A program made the position numbers and the translations under genes. DNA of 33,808 bases from Desulfuromonadaceae bacterium (GTDB taxonomy: Bacteria > Desulfobacterota > Desulfuromonadia > Geobacterales > Pseudopelobacteraceae). The notes below the pieces were generated by a model. The model ran no database searches. It saw only the letters and a list, made by a program, of their open reading frames with translations, and was not told the origin of the DNA. Below are positions 8,677 to 15,386 of the stretch, one piece after another. The DNA lies in contig JAQUIG010000029.1 in the NCBI GenBank assembly GCA_028683435.1, positions 1 to 33,808 on the forward strand. The letters run 5' to 3'. Position 1 is the first letter of the stretch, and the number at the start of each line of letters is the position of its first letter.

Positions 8677-8757
8677 TTAATCCTTTGCGACCAGACAGCC
8701 ACTGGCAGACAACATAAACAGGAAACCGGCCACATAAACAAGCGTTCGTTTGATCAC
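8677..8757 (-). CDS. 26-residue putative lipoprotein
   Basis: A very short frame beginning GTG at 8757 with GGAGG seven bases upstream. It encodes 26 residues: a positively charged start (IKR), a hydrophobic stretch, a lipobox-like ASGC with C21, then LVAKD and a TAA stop. It ends three bases before the Smr start and contains that gene's ribosome binding site. The ribosome binding site, signal-like composition and spacing support a real gene; its length makes it easy to miss. It resembles in form tiny lipoproteins such as entericidins or LptM, without clear homology to either. Confidence 0.6.
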   Translation of the reverse strand: MIKRTLVYVAGFLFMLSASGCLVAKD

Positions 8758-8873
8758 GATCCATCCTCCAGCAACTAGATATAAGTTTCGGACCTATATC
8801 ATATAATCCAAATTTTGGTAATACCTAATATGCAGCTTTTTGAATTCATAACCGCAACCAAACCCGCACCGCC

Positions 8874-8902
8874 TTGACATGACAAGATTTTAAGACTACA
8901 AG
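8874..8902 (+). promoter_or_regulatory. Possible sigma-70 promoter of pdxA
   Basis: TTGACA (8874-8879) and TACAAG (8897-8902) are separated by 17 bases, 47 bases before the pdxA ATG. The -35 is perfect; the -10 matches four of six. The region also holds two TTTGAATTC-like stretches of unknown meaning. Confidence 0.5.
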
Positions 8903-8949
8903 GAAACAGTTCAATTAAGTTTGAATTCCACACAGTATAAGGACGTGCA

Positions 8950-9951
8950 ATGAATATATACGGTAAACCTGTTATCGCCATCACCATGGGGGATCCCTCC
9001 GGGATCGGCCCTGAAATCATTGTTAAGGCGCTGCAGTCATCGGAGATCGCTGAAATCTGCACCCCGCTGGTGATCGGTGACCGCTTGGCTCTGGTGCGGG
9101 CGCTTGTCGTCTGCGGCTCCGCCCTGAAGATTCATGAAATAGCGGTCGCCGCGGATGCGCGGGCTGTGCCGAATGGCCATATTCCATTGCTGGCGCTCTC
9201 ACACCTGACGGGATCAGACATGCTCTACGCTGCTCCAACCGTGGCGGCGGGAGACGCCGTCTACCGCTACATCTGTGCTGCGGCGCATCTCTGCCTTGAC
9301 GGGGAGGTTGCCGCGATGGTGACCGCCCCGATCAGCAAGGAAGCGATGCATCGGGCCGGTCACGATTACCCTGGTCATACCGAACTGCTGGCCGAATTGT
9401 GCGGGACGGATGACTTCGTCATGATGCTGGCCGGGGATATCCTGAGGGTCAGCCTCGTGACGATTCATGAGGCGCTGAGTGATATTCCCCGTCTCGTAAC
9501 GTTCGAACAGGTACTCAAAACCATTCGCATCACGGCAGAAGGGATCGCGCGTCTGACTGGAAAGGGGTCGCCGAAACTGGCGGTACTGGCGCTCAACCCG
9601 CATTGCGGTGAAGGCGGAAAATTCGGCACCGAGGAAACAGAGATCATCGCACCGGCGGTGGAGGCGGCCCGACGGGAAGGGATCGATGCGGCAGGTCCGC
9701 TGTCTGCCGACACCCTGTTCCATTTTGCCCAGCAGGGAGAGTATGACGGCGTGGTGGCGATGTACCACGACCAGGGGTTGATACCGCTCAAGATGCTGCA
9801 CTTTGACGATGGTGTAAATATAACTCTGGGGCTCCCCATCGTCCGCACCTCCGTTGACCACGGCACCGCCTATAACCTGGCCGGTACCGGAAAAGCCTCG
9901 GCAAAAAGTCTGCTGGCAGCGATCAGGATGGCTGTCGGAATGACACGATAA
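8950..9951 (+). CDS. pdxA: 4-hydroxythreonine-4-phosphate dehydrogenase
   Basis: A 333-residue PdxA, which oxidises 4-phosphohydroxy-threonine with NAD(P) in the DXP-dependent pyridoxal 5'-phosphate pathway, in the cytoplasm. The start AITMGDPSGIGPEIIVKAL is diagnostic. Also seen are APISKEAMHRAGHDYPGHTE with the metal/substrate histidines, LNPHCGEGGKFG, and YHDQGLIPLKM followed by the HGTAYNLAGTGKA ending. Full length. AAGGACG precedes the ATG. It is followed after 52 bases by mqnE in the same direction, so co-transcription is possible but the two pathways are separate. Confidence 0.96.
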   Translation: MNIYGKPVIAITMGDPSGIGPEIIVKALQSSEIAEICTPLVIGDRLALVRALVVCGSALKIHEIAVAADARAVPNGHIPLLALSHLTGSDMLYAAPTVAAGDAVYRYICAAAHLCLDGEVAAMVTAPISKEAMHRAGHDYPGHTELLAELCGTDDFVMMLAGDILRVSLVTIHEALSDIPRLVTFEQVLKTIRITAEGIARLTGKGSPKLAVLALNPHCGEGGKFGTEETEIIAPAVEAARREGIDAAGPLSADTLFHFAQQGEYDGVVAMYHDQGLIPLKMLHFDDGVNITLGLPIVRTSVDHGTAYNLAGTGKASAKSLLAAIRMAVGMTR

Positions 9952-10003
9952 ACTCAGCGCTTTCCTCTTGCACTCGTCGCCCGTTTTTCGTAAACTCCCT
10001 ACC

Positions 10004-11083
10004 ATGATAAATTTAGAAACCATATCCGCAAAAGTCCGTGCCTGTCAGCGTATTACCCCTGACGAAGCGCTGTTTCTGTTCAGTTCCGGCGACCTGCTGG
10101 CGGTCGGCGAACTGGCAGCGCTGGCCAACGAGCGTAGAAACGGCAAAAACGTTTATTTCAACGTCAACCGCCATATCAATCCGACCAACGTCTGCGTCAA
10201 CCGCTGCGCATTCTGTGCCTTCTCGCGAACCGCCGGCGAAGACGGCGCCTACACCATGGCGCTGGATGAAATCTGCCGCCGGGCACGCGAGGCGGATGAT
10301 GAAGGAGCCACCGAAGTGCATATCGTCGGCGGCCTGCACCCGGATCTGGCCTTTGAATTTTACGAAGAGGCCCTGAGGGCCATCCGCCACACCGCACCAA
10401 GCCTTCATGTCAAAGCCTTCACCGCCGTGGAGATCGAATATTTTTCCCGCATTTCCGGCCTGACGATCGAGCAGGTGCTCCAGCGCCTGATGGCTGCCGG
10501 TCTCGGTTCCATGCCGGGCGGCGGTGCCGAAATCCTCGTCGAAGAGGTACGCCGGAAAATCTGCCCCGAGAAGATTTCGGGGGAGCGTTGGCTCGAGATC
10601 ATCCGCACGGCACATCTGGCAGGGTTAAAAACCAACGCCACCATGCTCTACGGCCATGTCGAAAATACTGCCGACCGTGTGGCCCACATGGAGATGCTGC
10701 GGACCCTGCAGGATGAAACAGGTGGGTTTCAGGCCTTTATCCCGCTGGCATTCCAGCCGGAAAACTCCGCTCTGAAGCTGGATATCACGGGGACCTCCGG
10801 CGTTGACGACCTCAAAACGTTAGCAATCGCACGGATTTTTCTCGATAATTTCGACCATATCAAAGCCTACTGGATCATGCTGGGGGAAAAGATCGCCCAG
10901 GTTTCGCTGGCCTTCGGGGTCAACGACCTGGACGGCACGGTCGTGGAGGAGAAGATTGGCCATGACGCCGGAGCCCAAACACCTCAAGCTCTGACAAAGG
11001 AGGGGATTATCCGCCTGATCAGGAAAGCCGATAAAATCCCGGTTGAGCGAGACACCCTGTACCATCCGATTCGCAGTTTCTGA
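10004..11083 (+). CDS. mqnE: Aminofutalosine synthase MqnE (radical SAM)
   Basis: A 359-residue radical SAM enzyme of the futalosine menaquinone pathway. MqnE joins an adenosyl radical to the enolpyruvyl group of 3-[(1-carboxyvinyl)oxy]benzoate to form aminofutalosine. The 4Fe-4S motif is CVNRCAFC (C64, C68, C71). It is followed by GAYTMALDEI, TEVHIVGGLHPDL and SMPGGGAEIL, which separate MqnE from the paralogue MqnC. Start is ATG at 10004; a TTG at 9968 is in frame but has no better ribosome binding site, and the upstream bases are weak in both cases. Its TGA overlaps the ATG of the methyltransferase gene by one base, implying tight coupling. Confidence 0.93.
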   Translation: MINLETISAKVRACQRITPDEALFLFSSGDLLAVGELAALANERRNGKNVYFNVNRHINPTNVCVNRCAFCAFSRTAGEDGAYTMALDEICRRAREADDEGATEVHIVGGLHPDLAFEFYEEALRAIRHTAPSLHVKAFTAVEIEYFSRISGLTIEQVLQRLMAAGLGSMPGGGAEILVEEVRRKICPEKISGERWLEIIRTAHLAGLKTNATMLYGHVENTADRVAHMEMLRTLQDETGGFQAFIPLAFQPENSALKLDITGTSGVDDLKTLAIARIFLDNFDHIKAYWIMLGEKIAQVSLAFGVNDLDGTVVEEKIGHDAGAQTPQALTKEGIIRLIRKADKIPVERDTLYHPIRSF

Positions 11084-12270
11084 TGTACTCTGCGGCGCCA
11101 GGCGTCTCCACGAAAGTTGAATGTGGCACACTGGGAGCTCTGCTCGCCCCTGTCGATATACATCGTTTTCGTACTACCATCCGCCGCCTTCATGCTCTGT
11201 TCGCTATTTACGCCAGCACATGCCCTGTGCCGCTCCCCTCTCCGGGGTTGATCATCACCCCGGAGATCCGCAACCAGTGCGAACTTTACCTGCCGGTTGA
11301 CGAAATAGCTCCTATTTTCAACCGGCTCTACTCTGCGGCACTGACCTATCCGCCAATCCTCTCCAGTACGCCGTTCCACAATTCCATGAGTTGGGCAGAC
11401 AGTTTCGCCGCCCTGCCGACACAGTTCCAGTCCAGCGTCAATCCGGCGCGGCTTCTGGAAGCACTGCTGTCTGACAGCACTCTGCTGACCCGCTTTCTGT
11501 TCGCCTCATTCCTTCCCGGCCGCTTCTATGGCGGCATCGGGCGCTATCCCGGACAGCAGCAGTTTATCGGGGAGTGGATTAAATCAAGGGGATCAGGGAT
11601 CCTGAACTGCCTCGACGCCGCCTGCGGCACCGGTGAGGAAAGCTATGCACTGGCTCTGCAGCTGTCAGCGGGAGGGTTTCCACCAGACCAGATCCGGGTT
11701 GCCGGCTGGACATTGGAGCCGCTTGAGGTCTGGGCTGCGGCTCATCGCACCTTACCGCACGACCCGGGGCGCGAAGCGCTGCTGAGGGGAGCAACCTCGA
11801 CCCTGCTGCAGCAGGGATACGGGCGCAGTATCAGCTTCCGCTGCGTCGATTTGACCCGGCACCCTGTCTCTCCCCATGTGCCGGAGTGTGATACTGATGG
11901 AGCCGGGCACTTTGACCTTATTCTCTGCAACGGGCTTCTAGGGGGGCCGATCCTCCACGAGAAAGAACAATTGTACCGGGCGATAGGCAATCTGGCAGAA
12001 CTGCTGGCACCAGGAGGAATCCTGCTGGCAGCAAATAATTTCCATGGCGGCTGGAAACAGAAATGCCCGCAGAAAAATCTGCGGGCATTATTTGAAGCGT
12101 ATGGGTTAAAGGATGTTGAATACGATGGCGGTATCGGAGGTCTAAAACTGCATCAGCAGCCCACCCCACGTCAGACCGCCGCCAAAGGCCATCGTCAGCA
12201 CCAGGTGCCCCGGCTTGATGATGCCGTTGCGCAGGTTCTCGTCCAGCACCAGCGCCACAGAGGCGGATGA
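11083..12270 (+). CDS. CheR-like SAM-dependent methyltransferase with run-on C-terminus
   Basis: A 395-residue protein with a CheR-type methyltransferase domain. Motif I is LDAACGTGEESYALAL (D178 to about residue 191), followed by VAGWTLEPLEVWAAA, and by FDLILCNGLL near residue 285. The N-terminal half has no recognised domain. The true substrate is unknown; no chemotaxis genes are nearby. The position after mqnE with a one-base overlap suggests it is made together with that enzyme. The last 43 residues (QQPTPRQTAAKG to RHRGG) are encoded antisense to the conserved fabH 3' end and look like run-on sequence, perhaps after loss of an earlier stop. Confidence 0.75.
   Translation: MYSAAPGVSTKVECGTLGALLAPVDIHRFRTTIRRLHALFAIYASTCPVPLPSPGLIITPEIRNQCELYLPVDEIAPIFNRLYSAALTYPPILSSTPFHNSMSWADSFAALPTQFQSSVNPARLLEALLSDSTLLTRFLFASFLPGRFYGGIGRYPGQQQFIGEWIKSRGSGILNCLDAACGTGEESYALALQLSAGGFPPDQIRVAGWTLEPLEVWAAAHRTLPHDPGREALLRGATSTLLQQGYGRSISFRCVDLTRHPVSPHVPECDTDGAGHFDLILCNGLLGGPILHEKEQLYRAIGNLAELLAPGGILLAANNFHGGWKQKCPQKNLRALFEAYGLKDVEYDGGIGGLKLHQQPTPRQTAAKGHRQHQVPRLDDAVAQVLVQHQRHRGG
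12062..12089 (-). terminator. Hairpin beyond fabH, inside the methyltransferase gene
   Basis: A perfect 11-bp stem (12062-12072 with 12079-12089) with a six-base loop. In the fabH direction it lies 53 bases after the stop and is followed by TCTGTTTCC. It may end the fabH transcript although it sits inside the convergent methyltransferase reading frame. Confidence 0.55.
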
Positions 12271-13125
12271 TGTGTTGCCGCAACGATCGAGGTTGATCAG
12301 GAAACGCTCCTTGGGGAAGCCGGTTTTTTTGGCGATGAAGTCAATCATGCGGATATTGGCCTGATGCGGGATGATGTAATCAAGATCAGTCGGCTCGATG
12401 CCTGCCTTTGCACACAGCTTGTTGATAATATCGGGGATAACCTCGGTGGCAAACACGTAGACCTGTTTACCGGCCATCTGGAAATAGATATCTCCGGCAG
12501 CGATCGTCTCAGCGGTAACCGATTTGCGGGAACCGGAGGAGGGCACCTGGATCAACGGCCACCCCTTGCCGTCACTGCGCATGTAGGTATGCTGGATACC
12601 GAACTTCTCGTCGCCGCCGGCCTGTAATATGGCTGCACCAGCGCCGTCACCGAACAGGGGACAGGATGTTTTGTCGTTGAAGTCGAGAATTCTGGAATAG
12701 GTGTCGGCACCGATCGCCATGACGGTTTTGTATTTGCCGGACTTGATAAAACTGTCAGCAACTTCGAGCGCATATACGAAGCTGGAGCAGACGGCATTGA
12801 CGTCAAAAGCAAAGGCGTTTTTAGCGCCGATGTTGTCTTGCACCATGCAGCCGGTAGAGGGGAGGCTCATATCAGGGGTTGATGTGCCGACAATAATACA
12901 GTCCAGTTCTGAGGCATTGATACCGGCCCTCTCCAGGGCATTTTTGGCAGCAACGGTGGCCAGGTCGGAAGTCGCCTGATCAGCATGGGCAAAACGCCGC
13001 TCACGAATACCGGTGCGGCTGTATATCCACTCATCCGCATTTTCAACCAGATAATCGAAATGACTGTTTGGTATCACCCGATCCGGCAGACATGAACCGC
13101 TTCCGATGATTTTTGAAATGATCAT
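12142..13125 (-). CDS. fabH: 3-oxoacyl-ACP synthase III
   Basis: A 327-residue ketoacyl-ACP synthase III (KAS III), which starts fatty-acid synthesis by condensing acetyl-CoA with malonyl-ACP. The catalytic triad is present: C113 (FDVNAVCSSFVYALE), H254 (IIPHQANIRM) and N284 (RCGNTSSASV). CPLFGDGAGAAIL and the C-terminal MAFGGGLTWGG are family hallmarks. Full length. No acpP, fabD or plsX is adjacent, unlike the common fab cluster, so this may be a stand-alone copy or serve a branched or special acyl pathway. A promoter is predicted at 13187-13216. Confidence 0.95.
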   Translation of the reverse strand: MIISKIIGSGSCLPDRVIPNSHFDYLVENADEWIYSRTGIRERRFAHADQATSDLATVAAKNALERAGINASELDCIIVGTSTPDMSLPSTGCMVQDNIGAKNAFAFDVNAVCSSFVYALEVADSFIKSGKYKTVMAIGADTYSRILDFNDKTSCPLFGDGAGAAILQAGGDEKFGIQHTYMRSDGKGWPLIQVPSSGSRKSVTAETIAAGDIYFQMAGKQVYVFATEVIPDIINKLCAKAGIEPTDLDYIIPHQANIRMIDFIAKKTGFPKERFLINLDRCGNTSSASVALVLDENLRNGIIKPGHLVLTMAFGGGLTWGGLLMQF

Positions 13126-13186
13126 TTTTTGTCCCCGATTCCGCTCACCATGGGCGAGCGAATTTCATTTTAAATAAAGCTTTTTA

Positions 13187-13216
13187 TTTATGTCACAAAA
13201 TAACGCCGTTTGTCAA
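13187..13216 (-). promoter_or_regulatory. Possible sigma-70 promoter of fabH
   Basis: Minus-strand TTGACA (13211-13216) and CATAAA (13187-13192) with an 18-base spacer, 61 bases upstream of the fabH ATG. The leader contains an inverted repeat at 13142-13160 (CGCTC/GAGCG arms). Confidence 0.5.
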
Positions 13217-13257
13217 GATCGCTGCGCAACACCTTTATCTTGCCGCCCACGAGACTG

Positions 13258-13575
13258 TCAGCTCCTGACCCTGAGTATGTCAACCACCGAAAACGCCCAG
13301 AGCGCAAAAAACGCCGCAAGCACCGCTTTGCCAAAGCCGGTCCCTCCCTCAAGTCCCTTCATCACCTCGGATGGTGTTATACCGATAGTGCCGCCGGCAA
13401 TATGAGCCGCGATCAGCGGTGAAAGCGCACGCAACAGGACAAACAGTGCAAGTATCAGTACCAGATTGACGAGTACGATAATTATTCCTCCGACTATTTT
13501 TCGTCCGAGATAGAGCTGCCCGAGCCCCGGCAGCACCAGCGCCGAAAGCAACAGGGCCGTCAGCTTTTTTTTCAT
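13258..13575 (-). CDS. Small two-helix membrane protein
   Basis: A 105-residue protein with hydrophobic segments at about residues 4-20, 27-50 and 82-98. The stretch LVLPGLGQLYLGRKIVGGII, with its PGLGQLYLG core, resembles the first part of TM2-type and related small membrane domains, where a turn with GxGxxY links two helices. AGAGGAAC precedes the ATG. It lies upstream of fabH on the same strand with a 132-base gap and a separate predicted promoter, so a functional link is not implied. Function unknown. Confidence 0.75.
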   Translation of the reverse strand: MKKKLTALLLSALVLPGLGQLYLGRKIVGGIIIVLVNLVLILALFVLLRALSPLIAAHIAGGTIGITPSEVMKGLEGGTGFGKAVLAAFFALWAFSVVDILRVRS

Positions 13576-13730
13576 GATCAGTTCCTCTTCTTTTCGTCGG
13601 TCAATAGTTTTATCAAGGATTGCGCAGCCGATGATTCATCTGTGCACCGGTGGCAGCCGTTTCTGTTTTACTTTGCCCCGGCAATAAGGCATAGTGGGAT
13701 CAATTTTACCCTTCATTTACGGAGCAGACA

Positions 13731-14057
13731 ATGGTTCTATTTGCAAACATACTGCTGGCGCTGGCTAAACTGGTTGAACTCTCCAGCGGGCTATTAACCA
13801 TTTACAAATACATCCTGCTGGCCAGCGTTGTTGTCTCTTGGGTTAACGCCGATCCATACAACCCGATCGTTAATTTCATCTATCGTGCCACAGATCCGCT
13901 CCTGCGCCGTATCCGCAGGCATATGCCCGATACCGGCGCGCTGGATCTCTCACCGCTGGTCGCCTTTGCCGCAATCTATATCCTGCAGATAATCGTCTTC
14001 GATACCGCCTACCATTATCTGGCGAGCAGCAGCATGACGCTCAAAATGGGGCGTTAA
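13731..14057 (+). CDS. yggT: YggT family membrane protein
   Basis: A 108-residue YggT-family integral membrane protein. It has two hydrophobic stretches (about residues 5-45 and 70-95) joined by the conserved loop SWVNADPYNPIVNFIYRATDPLLRRIR. YggT proteins (related to plant CCB3/YlmG) are involved in membrane protein or cytochrome assembly and osmotic or division phenotypes; the exact role is unsettled. ACGGAGCAG precedes the ATG. In many genomes yggT sits beside divIVA; here divIVA is about 8 kb away. Confidence 0.88.
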   Translation: MVLFANILLALAKLVELSSGLLTIYKYILLASVVVSWVNADPYNPIVNFIYRATDPLLRRIRRHMPDTGALDLSPLVAFAAIYILQIIVFDTAYHYLASSSMTLKMGR

Positions 14058-14120
14058 TTCGCAGGCATGAGCAGTCAAGATATGCTTGCACCTTCAAATT
14101 TGTTGCAGCATAAACCAAAA

Positions 14121-14147
14121 AAAGCCCCGGAGAGTATCCGGGGCTTT
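14121..14147. terminator. Convergent terminator between yggT and the cold-shock gene
   Basis: AAAGCCCCGG (14121-14130) pairs with CCGGGGCTTT (14138-14147). Read on the minus strand the hairpin is followed by TTTT, a good Rho-independent terminator 23 bases after the cold-shock stop. On the plus strand the tail is only TTTAAATT. Confidence 0.85.
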
Positions 14148-14169
14148 AAATTCTGATACGACGTTGGCC

Positions 14170-14370
14170 TTAAATTCTTGTTACGTTCGCGGCCTGAAGC
14201 CCTTTCGGACCCTTTGTTACTTCAAAAGTTACTCTATCGCCTTCTGCAAGGGATTTGAAACCTTCGCCTGCGATTGCGGAGAAATGACAAAATACATCCT
14301 CGCCACCTTCCTGCTCAAGAAATCCAAAACCCTTGCTGTCGTTAAACCATTTAACTGTTCCGTTTACCAT
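14170..14370 (-). CDS. Cold-shock domain protein (CspA family)
   Basis: A 66-residue single cold-shock domain, a nucleic-acid-binding OB fold that melts RNA structure. It has [15 protein letters not shown] (RNP1) and [10 protein letters not shown] (RNP2), and ends with [13 protein letters not shown]. Start is ATG at 14370, with AGGAGA about ten bases upstream; the frame open above it is the untranslated leader. A promoter lies at 14430-14459. The leader contains the perfect palindrome CGGATATATCCG (14408-14419), which could fold. Whether this paralogue is cold-induced cannot be told. Confidence 0.94.
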   Translation of the reverse strand: MVNGTVKWFNDSKGFGFLEQEGGEDVFCHFSAIAGEGFKSLAEGDRVTFEVTKGPKGLQAANVTRI

Positions 14371-14429
14371 GTGCTTACTTCTCCTGATTCTTCTTAATGA
14401 TTTTATCCGGATATATCCGAACTCTTTAT

Positions 14430-14459
14430 AAAATATCAGCATCGAATAACCGATGTCAA
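14430..14459 (-). promoter_or_regulatory. Predicted sigma-70 promoter of the cold-shock gene
   Basis: Minus-strand TTGACA (14454-14459) and TATTTT (14430-14435) with an 18-base spacer, directly after the miaA stop. The start would be near 14423, giving a leader of about 53 bases. Confidence 0.6.
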
Positions 14460-14464
14460 GCAAA

Positions 14465-15373
14465 TTAAATCATAACCCGGTTTTTTATACGGATGATTTC
14501 CCGGGCCTGTGCCAGGTGGTCCCCCTCCCCATCTATCCAGTTGATGGCAATGCCATGGCGTTCCATCCGCCGAAACCAGTTCCCCTGCCGTTTGGCAAAA
14601 TTATGAATCGCACTGTTCAGCCTTTGAAACAGGTCGTTTTTATTCATCTCTTCACGGAGATACGCCCCCACGTAACGGTACTCAAGCCCGTAATAATCAA
14701 GCCGTTCCCACGCTATGCCGCTGGCATGCAGCTGTTCCACCTCTTCTATCATACCATTATCGAGGCGCTCCCGCAGGCGAGCGGTTATGCGTCGGCGCAA
14801 CGCTTCGCGCTCCCACTGAATCCCTATAACAGATGCCTTTAACCGGGGAAGCGGATCACATCGTGAGACACCTTCGGCCTCTCCTCGGGCAATTTCGATC
14901 GCCCTGACAGTACGCTCCCGATCCAGCAGGTCGGTACTGTTATGCTGCTCCGGCTTGAGACACCGTAACTCATCTGCCAGTTCCTCATCACTCTTCGTTG
15001 CCAGCTGTCCACGCAGAGATTCGTCCCGTAGCACCTCAACCATGCGGTAGCCACGCAGAACGGCATCCAGATACATACCACTCCCACCGCAGAGAATCGG
15101 GAAACCACCCCGGGTGGTGACTTCTGCAGCGGCTTTCAGAAACCTGCGCTGGAAGTCAAAGACGCTGAATTCCGCACCGGCGTCCAGAATATCGATCAGA
15201 TGGTATGGCACCCGGCCGTATTCATGGAGGTCCTTGCCGCTGCCGATATCCATACCACGGAAAACCTGGCGCGAATCTGCAGAAATGATCTCGCCGCCAA
15301 ACTCCCCCGCCAGAGCAACTGCCAGGCGCGTCTTGCCGGAAGCGGTAGGACCGAGAACCACAATGATTTCCAT
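14465..15373 (-). CDS. miaA: tRNA dimethylallyltransferase
   Basis: A 302-residue MiaA, which transfers a dimethylallyl group to N6 of A37 in tRNAs reading UNN codons. P-loop GPTASGKT lies at residues 8-15, then [19 protein letters not shown], and [17 protein letters not shown] in the central part. The usual stretch is SRQVYRGMDIGTAKP; here it continues [10 protein letters not shown], so this is a variant subgroup. ATG at 15373 has GAGG upstream; an alternative ATG at 15394 overlaps the uvrC stop by eight bases and would add seven residues. Either way it is coupled to uvrC. Confidence 0.9.
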   Translation of the reverse strand: MEIIVVLGPTASGKTRLAVALAGEFGGEIISADSRQVFRGMDIGSGKDLHEYGRVPYHLIDILDAGAEFSVFDFQRRFLKAAAEVTTRGGFPILCGGSGMYLDAVLRGYRMVEVLRDESLRGQLATKSDEELADELRCLKPEQHNSTDLLDRERTVRAIEIARGEAEGVSRCDPLPRLKASVIGIQWEREALRRRITARLRERLDNGMIEEVEQLHASGIAWERLDYYGLEYRYVGAYLREEMNKNDLFQRLNSAIHNFAKRQGNWFRRMERHGIAINWIDGEGDHLAQAREIIRIKNRVMI

Positions 15374-15386
15374 CCCGGTACCTCGA

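Noticed and set aside
9214-10023. Minus-strand open frame of 269 codons opposite pdxA
   Set aside because: Antisense to a full-length conserved gene; histidine/arginine-rich mirror composition.
14371-14463. N-terminal extension of the cold-shock protein
   Set aside because: The cold-shock domain begins at the ATG at 14370, which has its own AGGAGA; the upstream frame includes the promoter and leader.
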